NCBI RefSeq assembly: GCF_004345735.1
Contig: NZ_SLXL01000002.1
Span: 124,001 to 188,000 of the forward strand
From: Rhodovulum adriaticum
GTDB taxonomy: Bacteria; Pseudomonadota; Alphaproteobacteria; Rhodobacterales; Rhodobacteraceae
Reading direction: 5' to 3'
Length of the DNA stretch: 64,000 bases
Positions 48,894 through 57,333 of this stretch are shown here, one piece after another (position 1 is the stretch's first letter; each line of letters begins with the position of its first letter). Under the pieces are notes generated by a model that was given only the letters and a program-made list of their open reading frames with translations, searched no databases and was not told the origin of the DNA. The translations under genes and the position numbers were made by a program.

Positions 48894-50069
48894 ATGGTCA
48901 CCCTGCACCGCCCCCTTCGCCGGCCCGTCCGGGCGCTGATGCTTGGACTGTCGCTGATGGCCGTTGCCAGTTGCGGCAGCGGTTGGGATTACGACTTTCG
49001 CAACCTGGCGGGAGGTGGGGGCAGCGATTCCCTGCGGATGGAAACCGCACCCCGGCCGGAGCCCGACAATCGCGGCGTGATCTCTTACCCCAACTACCAG
49101 GTGGCGGTGGCCCGCGCCGGGGACACGGTCGGCGACATCGCCGCGCGGGTCGGCTTGCCCGAGGCCGAATTGGCCGGCTATAACGGCCTGCCCCCCGACG
49201 CCCAGCTGCGCCACGGCGAAATCGTCGCGCTGCCCCGCCGGGTGGCCGAACCCTCGCCGGCGACGGGGGCCACGACCACCGGCCCGATCCGCCCCGGCGA
49301 CGACATCGACATCACCCGCCTGGCGGGCGATGCCATCGACCGGGCCGAGCCCGGCAACCAACCCGCGCGCGGCACCGCCGCTGCCCCCGTGGGCACCGAG
49401 CCGATCCGGCACAAGGTGGAACGCGGCGAGACAGTCTATTCCATCGCGCGGCTTTACAATGTCACGGTGCGCGCGCTGGCGGACTGGAACGGGCTGGGCG
49501 CCGACCTGATGGTGCGCGAAGGGCAATACCTGCTGATCCCCGTGCCTGCGCGACAGACCGCCGCCGCGCCGGCCCCGCGCCTGGCAGAAGAGGTGCCCGG
49601 CGCCCACTCGACCGTCACAACGCCCCCCAGCGCCGCGCAGCCCCTGCCCCGCGAAGAGAGCGCCGCCCCGGCACAGACCCCGCCCTCGCCCAACATGGCC
49701 GAGGACAGCAGCGCGCGCGCGCGCTTTGCCATGCCGGTGACGGGCAGCATCATCCGCGAATACGAAAAGGGCCGCAACGACGGGCTGGACATCTCTGGAA
49801 GCGCCGGCAGCCCGGTGCGCGCCGCCGCCGACGGCACCGTTGCCGCGATCACCCGCGATACCGGACAAGTGCCGATCCTGGTGCTGCGCCACGCGGACAA
49901 CATGCTGTCGGTCTATGCCAATATCGAGAACATCTCGGTGGAAAAGGGCGACCGCGTCAGCCGCGGCCAGCAGGTCGCCGACCTGCGCGCGGGCGATCCC
50001 GCCTTCCTGCATTTCGAGCTGCGCAAGGGGTTCGAAAGCGTGGATCCGATGCCGTATCTCACGCCGTAA
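48894..50069 (+). CDS. Lipoprotein with two LysM domains and a degenerate LytM (M23) domain
   Basis: The 391-residue protein has a lipoprotein signal (LMLGLSLMAVASC, lipobox VASC), LysM repeats at about 66-115 and 167-215, and an M23 peptidase fold at about 280-385. Zinc ligands are not intact: the HxGxD position is GRNDGLDI, and the HxH position is AFLHFELR; LRHADNMLSVYANI also lacks the usual catalytic His. It therefore resembles NlpD/EnvC/DipM-type activators of amidases rather than an active endopeptidase. Position after surE-pcm fits nlpD. Confidence 0.88.
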   Translation: MVTLHRPLRRPVRALMLGLSLMAVASCGSGWDYDFRNLAGGGGSDSLRMETAPRPEPDNRGVISYPNYQVAVARAGDTVGDIAARVGLPEAELAGYNGLPPDAQLRHGEIVALPRRVAEPSPATGATTTGPIRPGDDIDITRLAGDAIDRAEPGNQPARGTAAAPVGTEPIRHKVERGETVYSIARLYNVTVRALADWNGLGADLMVREGQYLLIPVPARQTAAAPAPRLAEEVPGAHSTVTTPPSAAQPLPREESAAPAQTPPSPNMAEDSSARARFAMPVTGSIIREYEKGRNDGLDISGSAGSPVRAAADGTVAAITRDTGQVPILVLRHADNMLSVYANIENISVEKGDRVSRGQQVADLRAGDPAFLHFELRKGFESVDPMPYLTP

Positions 50070-50074
50070 CAGAT

Positions 50075-50129
50075 CGAAGGATTTTCACGAAAATCCTTCG
50101 GGATGAAAAATCTTAGGAAAGATTTTTCA
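50075..50129 (+). terminator. Two AT-containing hairpins after the LytM lipoprotein gene
   Basis: CGAAGGATTTTC (50075-50086) pairs with GAAAATCCTTCG (50089-50100); then TGAAAAATCTT (50104-50114) pairs with AAGATTTTTCA (50119-50129). Both lie in the convergent gap before repeat copy D and probably act as a bidirectional terminator. Confidence 0.75.
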
Positions 50130-50152
50130 CCGGACGCTGCGCGCCCGGATTT

Positions 50153-50174
50153 GGGTATTTTCACCAAGAAGAAG
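50153..50174 (+). repeat. 22-bp intergenic repeat, copy D
   Basis: GGGTATTT, TC, ACCAAGAAGAAG, in the convergent gap between the LytM lipoprotein gene and the DUF815 gene, again directly after hairpins. Confidence 0.8.
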
Positions 50175-50185
50175 CATAAGGCGCG

Positions 50186-51031
50186 TCAGAGCCGAACGCC
50201 GCGCCGCGCGGCAAGGTCGGTAAAGAATTGCCATGCCACCCGCCCCGAGCGCGCGCCGCGCGTGGCCTGCCATTCGATAGCCTCGGCGCGCAGGGTGTCG
50301 GGGTCGATCTCGACCCCGTAGGCGCTGCAATAGCCCGCGATCATGGACAGGTATTCGTCCTGACTGCACGGATGGAACCCCAGCCACAGGCCGAAACGGT
50401 CCGAGAGCGAGACCTTTTCCTCGACCGCCTCGGAGGGGTTGATGGCGGAACTGCGCTCATTCTCGATCATGTCGCGGGGCATCAGGTGGCGCCGGTTGGA
50501 CGTGGCGTAGAAGACCACGTTGTCCGGCCGCCCCTCGATCCCGCCATCCAGCACCGCCTTGAGCGATTTATAATGCTGGTCGTCATGGGAAAAGGACAGG
50601 TCGTCGCAGAACAGCACGAAACGGTGCGGGGCGTCGCGCAAGAGGGTCAGCAGGCGCGCGATCGACGGCAGATCCTCGCGCTGGACCTCGACGATCTTGA
50701 GGGCGTGCCCCTCGGCCAGAACGGCGGCGTGCACCGCCTTGACCAGGCTGGATTTTCCCATGCCGCGCGCGCCCCACAGCAGGGCGTTGTTCGCGGGCAG
50801 GCCCCGGGCGAAATGGCGCGTGTTGTCCAGCAGCGTGTCGCGGGCACGGTCGATCCCCTGAAGCAGGGTCAGATCCACCCGGTTCACCCGTGCAACAGGC
50901 GCCAGCCGGTCGGGCGCGACATGCCAGACAAAGGCGTCCGCGGTATCGAAATCGGGGGCTGCGGCCGGGGCGGGCTGCATCCGCTCCAGCGCATCGGCGA
51001 TCCGGCTCAGCTGCTGGGTCTCGGGGGTCAC
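50186..51031 (-). CDS. DUF815 family AAA-type ATPase
   Basis: A 281-residue protein with Walker [19 protein letters not shown], Walker B-like [16 protein letters not shown] and sensor-like [17 protein letters not shown], ending in the winged region [18 protein letters not shown]. The family is widespread in proteobacteria and uncharacterised. It overlaps the tatC stop by 4 bp and is likely translated with the tat operon. Confidence 0.88.
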   Translation of the reverse strand: MTPETQQLSRIADALERMQPAPAAAPDFDTADAFVWHVAPDRLAPVARVNRVDLTLLQGIDRARDTLLDNTRHFARGLPANNALLWGARGMGKSSLVKAVHAAVLAEGHALKIVEVQREDLPSIARLLTLLRDAPHRFVLFCDDLSFSHDDQHYKSLKAVLDGGIEGRPDNVVFYATSNRRHLMPRDMIENERSSAINPSEAVEEKVSLSDRFGLWLGFHPCSQDEYLSMIAGYCSAYGVEIDPDTLRAEAIEWQATRGARSGRVAWQFFTDLAARRGVRL

Positions 51032-51927
51032 GGGCGCTGGCCCTCGCCCCCGTCCTCATCGAACTCGCGCATCAGGGGGTCGTCCTCGGGATCGTCGGCG
51101 TCATCCTCAAACCACAGGCCCTGTTCGCGCAGCTCGGCCTCGCGCTTCTTTTCGACGCGGCGCACCAGCAGGATCGACACCTCGTACAGGCCATAGACCA
51201 CCACGAAGAGGATCACCTGCGTGATGACATCGGGCGGCGTAACCAGGGCGGCCAGCACCAGGATGCCGACCACGGCGTATTTGCGCATGGTGCCCAACCC
51301 CTCGGCCGAAACCAGACCGGCCTTGCCCATCAGGGTCAGCAGCACCGGCAACTGAAAGCACAGGCCGAAGGCGACAATAAACTTGATCGTCAGCGCCAGG
51401 TATTCCTGCACCGACCCGTGGAAGGTGATGCCTGCGGTTTCAGACTGAACCTCGCCCTCGGCCCCCAGGGTGCCGACCTGCTGGAAGCCCAGGAAGAAAT
51501 CGAAGGCCAGCGGCGTGACGACATAGAAGGCGAAAGCCGCGCCGAGGAAAAACATGAAGGGCGAGGCGATCAGGAACGGCAGGAACGCGGTCTTTTCCGA
51601 GCGATACAGACCCGGCGCCACGAAGCGCCACATCTGGAACGCGATGAAGGGGAAGGACAGCGCCAGACCACCGACCAGCGAAATCTGGATCGCGACGAAG
51701 AAACCCTCTTGCAGCTTGATGAGGTACAGGCCGCAATCCTGCCCGCGCTCGGCCAGGGCGCCGCAGATCGGGCTGGTCAGGAAGTTGAAGATCGGGTTCC
51801 AGACCATGAAGCACAGCACCATCGCCACCACGAAGGCGGCCAGCGCGTAGATCAGCCGCGTGCGCAGCTCGGCCAGGTGCTCGATCAGGGGGGCGCTGCT
51901 GTCGTCGATATCCGGGCCGGTGGTCAT
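51028..51927 (-). CDS. tatC: Twin-arginine translocase subunit TatC
   Basis: The 299-residue membrane protein carries the signal-peptide receptor of the Tat system. N-terminal [20 protein letters not shown], six membrane helices, [20 protein letters not shown] and [20 protein letters not shown] are family features; a charged C-terminal tail (about 265-299) is longer than in E. coli. The start overlaps the tatB stop by 4 bp. Confidence 0.96.
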   Translation of the reverse strand: MTTGPDIDDSSAPLIEHLAELRTRLIYALAAFVVAMVLCFMVWNPIFNFLTSPICGALAERGQDCGLYLIKLQEGFFVAIQISLVGGLALSFPFIAFQMWRFVAPGLYRSEKTAFLPFLIASPFMFFLGAAFAFYVVTPLAFDFFLGFQQVGTLGAEGEVQSETAGITFHGSVQEYLALTIKFIVAFGLCFQLPVLLTLMGKAGLVSAEGLGTMRKYAVVGILVLAALVTPPDVITQVILFVVVYGLYEVSILLVRRVEKKREAELREQGLWFEDDADDPEDDPLMREFDEDGGEGQRP

Positions 51928-52391
51928 GCGTCGCTCTTGTTCTCGGGCACCGGCGCGGTTTCATCGGCGGTGCCGGCGGCCATCTTCTCGGCGGTTTCTG
52001 CGGCGCGCCGGGCGGCGGCCTTTTCCTCGACGGCCTTGTGCATCGCTTCCGTCCGGGCGGCGCGGTCCTCGGTCATCTCTGCGGTGGCGGGGGCAGGTTT
52101 CGCATTGGGCCGGGCCGGATCCCACTTTTCAAAACTGTCGGCGACCCCGTCCAGAGCATCCAGGCCCATCTTGCGCGGGTTGGCGACATCGCGCAGGTCG
52201 TTCACCGTGTCCTTGACCCCGGCCTGATCGGCGGCATCGTCCATCGCGCGCTGGAATTCGCGCGCCATGTTGCGCGCCTTGGCGGTAAAGCGGCCCAGCG
52301 TGCGGAACATGCCCGGCAAATCCTTGGGGCCTACCACGATCAAGGCAACGATGCCGATCAGCAGAAGTTCGGTCCAGCCGAGGTCAAACAT
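51924..52391 (-). CDS. tatB: Twin-arginine translocase subunit TatB
   Basis: A 155-residue protein with a single N-terminal helix ([20 protein letters not shown]), the [20 protein letters not shown] amphipathic helix with the Glu/Pro-Gly hinge, and a long charged, Ala/Glu-rich tail. It forms the substrate-docking complex with TatC. tatA lies 30 bp upstream. Confidence 0.94.
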   Translation of the reverse strand: MFDLGWTELLLIGIVALIVVGPKDLPGMFRTLGRFTAKARNMAREFQRAMDDAADQAGVKDTVNDLRDVANPRKMGLDALDGVADSFEKWDPARPNAKPAPATAEMTEDRAARTEAMHKAVEEKAAARRAAETAEKMAAGTADETAPVPENKSDA

Positions 52392-52421
52392 GTGCAGGCG
52401 CCCCTGATGGCGGACAGGCGG

Positions 52422-52634
52422 TTATGCCTTGTCCTTCTCTTCTTCGGGGGTCACGTCGCGGGCGGATTCAAGGCTTTTGCTGGCCTCTTCCGTTTCCTCC
52501 TTGACGCCTTTCTTGAAGGCGGTGATCCCCTTGCCCACCTCGCCCATCAGCGAGGAAATCTTGCCGCGCCCGAAGAGCACCAGCACGACGACGGCGATGA
52601 GCAGCAGGCCGGGAAGGCCGATATTGTTCAGCAT
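52422..52634 (-). CDS. tatA: Twin-arginine translocase subunit TatA
   Basis: The 70-residue pore-forming subunit: [20 protein letters not shown] membrane helix, [20 protein letters not shown] amphipathic helix and an acidic tail. The longer frame to 52979 is not used; the ATG at 52634 has GGGAGAA upstream and gives the family length. First gene of tatA-tatB-tatC-DUF815. Confidence 0.95.
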   Translation of the reverse strand: MLNNIGLPGLLLIAVVVLVLFGRGKISSLMGEVGKGITAFKKGVKEETEEASKSLESARDVTPEEEKDKA

Positions 52635-52848
52635 GGTCTTCTCCCTTGGGGCCGGTTCGTTGCGCCCCCGCTTCATATTCCGTCTGCAACATCTATTGGG
52701 TCTTGCAGACAGATCAAAGCCCCTTCCGCCGCGAATCCGCGAATATTTGCCCATCGCAGGCCCGCCACGCCGCGCTTGCACTGTCACCTGCGTTTCACCC
52801 AAACTCGTCACAGATGAAACGAGAATCTGGAAGGATGAGGAGTTTCCG

Positions 52849-53229
52849 ATGCATACCGAGGACGTGAACGGCAAGACGCTGGAACACTGGGATTGCGACG
52901 ACCTGCAGCAGGGCTTGAAGGACGGCAAGGTCGTGCTGATCGACGTGCGCACCCCGCAGGAATACATGTTCGAGAACATCCACGGCGCGCTGCTGTTCCC
53001 GCTGGCCGGGTTCGAGGCGGCCTATCTGCCCGAAGAGGGGGGCAAGCGGATCGTGTTCCATTGCGGGTCTGGCGTGCGCTCGCGCAAGGTGGCCGAGGCC
53101 TACCTGGCCGCAGGGCACGAACGCGCGGCGCATCTGCAGGGCGGGTTCGCGGCGTGGAAGACCGCGCACAAGCCCTATATCGGCACCGACATGGCCTCTG
53201 GCGCGCCGGTCGAGGTGCATAACAGTTGA
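52849..53229 (+). CDS. Rhodanese-like domain protein
   Basis: A 126-residue single-domain rhodanese, [20 protein letters not shown] and active-site loop Cys72 in [34 protein letters not shown] at the end. The ATG at 52849 follows GAGGAG; the open frame extends far upstream but over the tat promoter. Divergent from tatA, convergent with the ABC ATPase gene. Confidence 0.9.
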   Translation: MHTEDVNGKTLEHWDCDDLQQGLKDGKVVLIDVRTPQEYMFENIHGALLFPLAGFEAAYLPEEGGKRIVFHCGSGVRSRKVAEAYLAAGHERAAHLQGGFAAWKTAHKPYIGTDMASGAPVEVHNS

Positions 53230-53237
53230 ACGATCTA

Positions 53238-53268
53238 GGCCGAACCGGGGGATGCCCCCGGTTCGGCC
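53238..53268. terminator. Perfect 14-bp stem between convergent genes
   Basis: GGCCGAACCGGGGG (53238-53251) pairs completely with CCCCCGGTTCGGCC (53255-53268) around ATG. It ends transcription from the rhodanese gene and the ABC ATPase gene, by position; it has no T-run. Confidence 0.75.
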
Positions 53269-53305
53269 CGAGGCTGTCCCATCGGCGACCGGACAGGGGC
53301 CGCCG

Positions 53306-54406
53306 CTAGGCCGCGCGCCCCGATCCGTCGGTGGGGAACACGAAACAGCGGTCGCGGCGGATCATCAGCCACATCGGGGTGCCCGGTTTGGGCAGGAAAA
53401 CCGCCGGAACGGTCGCCTTCAGGATGGAATCGTCATAGTCCATCCTGAATTCGACCAGGCTTTCGGACCCCATGAAACGCGCGCGCTGAACGAAGGCCCG
53501 GGCCGGCACGCCATCCTCGGGCGTGGGTCCGGGGCCGCGCCCGTTGCGGTCGAAGTCGATCTTGACGTGCTGGGGGCGGATGATGATGTCCACCTCTGCC
53601 CCGTCTGGCATCGCCGGGGTCAGGAATTGGCCAAAGGGCGTTTCCGTCAGCAAGTTCCGAACCTTACCCCGGATCACGTTGATATCGCTGAAAAACGCTG
53701 CCGCCGCACGGTCTACCGGGGCGTTGTAGATGTTGTAGGGCGCGCCGCGCTGAACGATCTGGCCGCCACGCATCAGGGCGATCTCGTCGGCCATGCGCAT
53801 CGCCTCGTCCGGCTCATGGGTGACCAGCAGAACGGCGGTGCCCTCATCCTTCAGAACGCCCAGCGTCTGGTCGCGGATCTCGTCCCGCAGGCGGTTGTCC
53901 AGGCCCGAAAACGGTTCATCCATCAGCATGATCCGGGGACGCGGCGCCAGTGCACGGGCCAGGGCCACGCGCTGTTGTTCGCCGCCCGACAGCTGATGCG
54001 GGTAGTCGTCGATGAAGCGGCGCAGGTTCACGCGATCCAGCAGATCCTCGACCCTGGCGCGTTTCTCGGCCTTGGACCCCGACAGGCCAAAGGCCACGTT
54101 CTGCCCGACGCTGAGATGCGGGAACAGGGCGAAATCCTGAAACATCAGCCCGATCGAGCGGCGCTCGGGCGGGATACGAAAGACGGTGTCGCAGATCAGC
54201 TTGCCGTCAATGTAGATTTCGCCCGCATCCTGCATGTCGACGCCCGCGATGATGCGCAGCGTCGTTGATTTGCCACAGCCCGAGGGGCCAAGCAGGCAGG
54301 TCACCTGCCCCGGCATCACCTTGAGCGAGACATCGTCCACCACCCGCCGCCCATCGAAGACGCGGGTGATGTTTCGGATCTCCAGCCGGGGAATTGGGGC
54401 GGTCAC
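53306..54406 (-). CDS. ABC transporter ATP-binding protein of the FbpC/PotA/UgpC type
   Basis: A 366-residue ATPase with Walker A GPSGCGKSTTLRIIAGVD, signature QLSGGEQQRVALARALA, Walker B RIMLMDEPFSGLDNRLRDEI and a C-terminal TOBE-like domain (about 240-360). Domain structure fits Fe3+, polyamine or sugar importers, and FbpC-like is closest. No permease or binding-protein gene is adjacent, so it is an orphan ATPase. I chose the GTG at 54406 because AAAGG lies seven bases before it; the frame opens at 54469. Confidence 0.85.
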   Translation of the reverse strand: MTAPIPRLEIRNITRVFDGRRVVDDVSLKVMPGQVTCLLGPSGCGKSTTLRIIAGVDMQDAGEIYIDGKLICDTVFRIPPERRSIGLMFQDFALFPHLSVGQNVAFGLSGSKAEKRARVEDLLDRVNLRRFIDDYPHQLSGGEQQRVALARALAPRPRIMLMDEPFSGLDNRLRDEIRDQTLGVLKDEGTAVLLVTHEPDEAMRMADEIALMRGGQIVQRGAPYNIYNAPVDRAAAAFFSDINVIRGKVRNLLTETPFGQFLTPAMPDGAEVDIIIRPQHVKIDFDRNGRGPGPTPEDGVPARAFVQRARFMGSESLVEFRMDYDDSILKATVPAVFLPKPGTPMWLMIRRDRCFVFPTDGSGRAA

Positions 54407-54502
54407 GGTCAGCCTTTCGCACGATGTCCGAGAAAAACAATCGGATTTTCCCGTGACATAGCAACGCACCCGCCGGACGGCAAGCCGCCGGTTGCTGCAC
54501 GG

Positions 54503-55282
54503 CTAGAGCGTGGCATTCACCGCACCGCCATCCAGCAGGATGTTCTGCCCCACAACGAAGCCCGCATGCTGCGAACACAGAAAGGCGCACATCGCCCCGA
54601 ATTCCTGTGCCGTTCCATAGCGGCGCGCGGGAATCGTTGCGGCGCGGCGCGCGCGTGCCTCGTCCAGGGTGATGCCCTCTGCCTGGACCACGCCGCGGTC
54701 CAGCGCATCGGCCCGGTCGGTGGCATGGATGCCCGGCAGTAGGTTGTTGATCGTCACGCCATGGGGGGCGACCTGCCGCGCGGTGCCCGCGACATAGCCG
54801 GTCAGGCCCGCACGGGCGGAATTGGACAGACCCAGCACCGGGATCGGCGCCTTGACCGACTGGCTGGTGATGTTGACCACCCTTCCCCAGCCGCGATCCA
54901 TCATCCCCGGCAGCAGCGCGGTCATCAGCGCGATGGGCGCCAGCATGTTGGCATCCAGGGCCGCGATGAAATCATCGCGATCCCAGTCCGACCACAGGCC
55001 CGGCGGCGGCCCGCCCGCATTGGTCACCAGAATGTCCACATCCCCCGCGGCGGCCAGAACCTCGGCCCGGCCGGCGGGATCGGTAATGTCCGCGGCGATG
55101 GTCGTCACCTGTACGCCATGGGCGGCCCGGATCACACCGGCGGCATCCTCCAGCGCCTCGGCCCCACGCGCATTCATTACCAGTTCAACACCGGCGGCGG
55201 CCAGCGCCTCGGCACAGCCCCGCCCCAGCCCCTTTGACGAGGCGCAGACCAACGCCCGCTTGCCCCCGATCCCCAGATCCAT
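54503..55282 (-). CDS. Atypical SDR family protein (BKR-like, lacking YxxxK)
   Basis: The 259-residue Rossmann protein has NAD motif CASSKGLG in place of TGxxxGxG, NAG at 88-90 and Ser140, but the catalytic Tyr/Lys of YxxxK are replaced (SNSAR at 153-157). This combination defines a known SDR-like subgroup whose activity is unclear. C-terminus FLCSQHAGFVVGQNILLDGG is typical FabG-like. Start at 55282 (GGGAGA upstream) is favoured. Confidence 0.85.
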   Translation of the reverse strand: MDLGIGGKRALVCASSKGLGRGCAEALAAAGVELVMNARGAEALEDAAGVIRAAHGVQVTTIAADITDPAGRAEVLAAAGDVDILVTNAGGPPPGLWSDWDRDDFIAALDANMLAPIALMTALLPGMMDRGWGRVVNITSQSVKAPIPVLGLSNSARAGLTGYVAGTARQVAPHGVTINNLLPGIHATDRADALDRGVVQAEGITLDEARARRAATIPARRYGTAQEFGAMCAFLCSQHAGFVVGQNILLDGGAVNATL

Positions 55283-55529
55283 CGCGGTTCTCCCGTTTCC
55301 CATTTACCCTGTCCCTTGCGATAGCAGCCCCAGCCCCCATGCGAAAGGGCGGCGAGACGCGAGGGTGATTGTTCCGCAATTTGAAACAGTTCTGCGGAAA
55401 CGTTTACACAGTGGCGCGCCCGCGATCATTGACCCACCCCCTTCCGGGGCGTAAACTTGGCGTGTGAAGCGGGACATCGGTGGCGGGGGTTGTCCGATAT
55501 CCTGTAGCGTCACGATGCGAGAGATTGAT

Positions 55530-56567
55530 ATGCCTGCCCCCCACTCCAACCGCGCCAGTTACGGCTGCCACGTCTTTTCCGCCTCCGACCTGATGGTCGT
55601 TTCCGGGGCGAATCTGGGCGATGCGCTTGGCCCGCTGGACGAACAGTGCCCCGGCGATGTCTATGCCCTGCACCCCGGGGCAGAGGCCGTGCACCTGCTG
55701 GTCAGCGACCCCGGCGGGCGGCGCGGGGAATTCATGGGCGCCGGGCCAGAGGCCCCGACCGTTGCCCCCGGTTCGGAACTGGGCGCGGCGGGCAACACCC
55801 TGACGCTGGAGGGGCGGCTGACCTTCATGGGGGCGGACGGGGCGCAGGTGGGCGTTCTGCTGATCTCGGTCGGCGGCGACCGCGATCGGCCGGTCTTCTT
55901 GCCGCTGGATCCGATGGAACCCAAGGCCCGCTATACCCTTATCAACACAGAGGCCGCCCCCGGCCCGGTTCGGCTGGCCGACATCACATCAGTTGCCTTT
56001 ACCCGCGGCACCATGATCGCGCTGGCCGGCGGCGCCCCCCGCGCGGTAGAGGATTTGCGCCCCGGCGACCGGGTCATGACCCGCGATCACGGCGCACAGC
56101 CCCTGCGCTGGATCGGCCGTCGGACGGTACGCGCCATCGGCCCCTATGCGCCGGTGGTCATCACCCGCAATACCTTCGGCAACGACGCAGACCTGATCGT
56201 CAGCCAGCATCAGCGCCTGTTCCTGTATCGGCGCGGGCGCGACAGGCTGGCCGAAACCTCGGAGGTGCTGATCAAGGCCGTCCATCTGGTGGAGGGCGAG
56301 CGCGTCTTTATCCGCAAGGGTGGCTTTGTCGAGTATTTCCATCTGGTCTTCGACAACCACGAAATCGTCTATGCCGAAGGCGTGCCCACCGAAAGCCTGC
56401 TGGTCAACGAATCGATGCTGGGCCTACTGCCCGAGGATCTGGCCCGCGAGGTGTCGGACCGCCTGCCCCACCTGACCCAGCAGCCCCATTACGGCACAGA
56501 GGCCGACATGCGCCTGGTGCAGGAACGCGGCCCCGAAACCCTGTACCGCACGCCGCGCCGGGCCTGA
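55530..56567 (+). CDS. Hint-domain protein lacking the catalytic Cys
   Basis: The 345-residue protein has an N-terminal region with SASDLMVVSGANLGDALGPL typical of Rhodobacteraceae Hint proteins, then a Hint_2 domain: VAFTRGTMIALAGGAPRAVE, LRPGDRVMTRDHGAQPLRWI and VSQHQRLFLYRRG. Aligned to the 23402 protein (PCFVAGTLI), the nucleophile Cys is Ala, so self-splicing is not expected. No signal peptide. The frame opens at 55464; the ATG at 55530 has a GAGAG upstream. Confidence 0.83.
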   Translation: MPAPHSNRASYGCHVFSASDLMVVSGANLGDALGPLDEQCPGDVYALHPGAEAVHLLVSDPGGRRGEFMGAGPEAPTVAPGSELGAAGNTLTLEGRLTFMGADGAQVGVLLISVGGDRDRPVFLPLDPMEPKARYTLINTEAAPGPVRLADITSVAFTRGTMIALAGGAPRAVEDLRPGDRVMTRDHGAQPLRWIGRRTVRAIGPYAPVVITRNTFGNDADLIVSQHQRLFLYRRGRDRLAETSEVLIKAVHLVEGERVFIRKGGFVEYFHLVFDNHEIVYAEGVPTESLLVNESMLGLLPEDLAREVSDRLPHLTQQPHYGTEADMRLVQERGPETLYRTPRRA

Positions 56568-56573
56568 CCCGCG

Positions 56574-57200
56574 CTAGGTCGTCAGGGCCGACAGCAGCGG
56601 CGTCCATTGCGCGCGCATCGGCGCATAGGCTTTCTGCGGCTTGTCGAACACGGTCAGCCCGATCTCGGCCAGATCGCCATAGGCCACGCGGTCGGCAAGT
56701 TCCGCCACCGGGGCCTGGCCGATCTTGTCCGCAAAGGCCGCCAGCCGCGCCCGGTCGCGCCCGCGCGGGCGCACGCGATTGGCCACCACCTCGACGCTGA
56801 CCTTGCCCTTGCGGATGCGTTTGATCTCGGCGATCTCCTTCAGGAAACGCCGCGTCGCATCCGCATCGAAGAACGAAGGCAGAACCGGCACGATCACCGC
56901 CTTGGCCTCTGCCACCAGGTCGCGCGTGGCCTCCTCGTACAATGACCCGGGCGCATCCACGATCACCCAATCGGTATTCTTGGGCGCCTTCCCGTAGGCG
57001 CCCAGCAATGTCCAGTCCAACGCCTGGATCGACGGTACGCCCTCGGGGCGGCGTTTCAGCCAACGCCAGGACGATTTCTGAGGGTCGGCATCGGCTAGCG
57101 CCACCTTCCAGCCGCCATCGGCCAGGGCGGCGGCCAAGGTTACGGCGATCGTGGTCTTGCCACATCCGCCCTTGCGGTTGGCGATCAGCACGGTCTTCAC
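56574..57200 (-). CDS. ParA-like ATPase
   Basis: A 208-residue P-loop ATPase with the deviant Walker A NRKGGCGKTTIAVTLAAALA, DADPQKSSWRWLKRRP and DWVIVDAPGSL (switch). It is short and lacks ParB, so it is not the chromosome-segregation ParA; it resembles stand-alone cellular ParA proteins. A GTG start at 57200 is chosen: AAAGGAG precedes it. A 14-bp palindrome lies 56 bp upstream. Role unknown. Confidence 0.85.
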   Translation of the reverse strand: MKTVLIANRKGGCGKTTIAVTLAAALADGGWKVALADADPQKSSWRWLKRRPEGVPSIQALDWTLLGAYGKAPKNTDWVIVDAPGSLYEEATRDLVAEAKAVIVPVLPSFFDADATRRFLKEIAEIKRIRKGKVSVEVVANRVRPRGRDRARLAAFADKIGQAPVAELADRVAYGDLAEIGLTVFDKPQKAYAPMRAQWTPLLSALTT

Positions 57201-57256
57201 GGGCACTCCTTTCGGTCCGGGGTCGGGGGCAGGATAACGCCTGCTGCGGGCTATGC

Positions 57257-57270
57257 AATGTATATACATT
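57257..57270. promoter_or_regulatory. AT-rich 14-bp palindrome between parA-like gene and prfC
   Basis: AATGTATATACATT is a perfect dyad in an otherwise GC-rich gap of 133 bp between two divergent genes. It may be an operator or part of a promoter; the binding protein is unknown. Confidence 0.55.
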
Positions 57271-57333
57271 ACAAAATGCCGCCCCACGCCATGACGATTG
57301 CGCCGCCGCGCGCCCTCGCCTATATCCGCCCCC

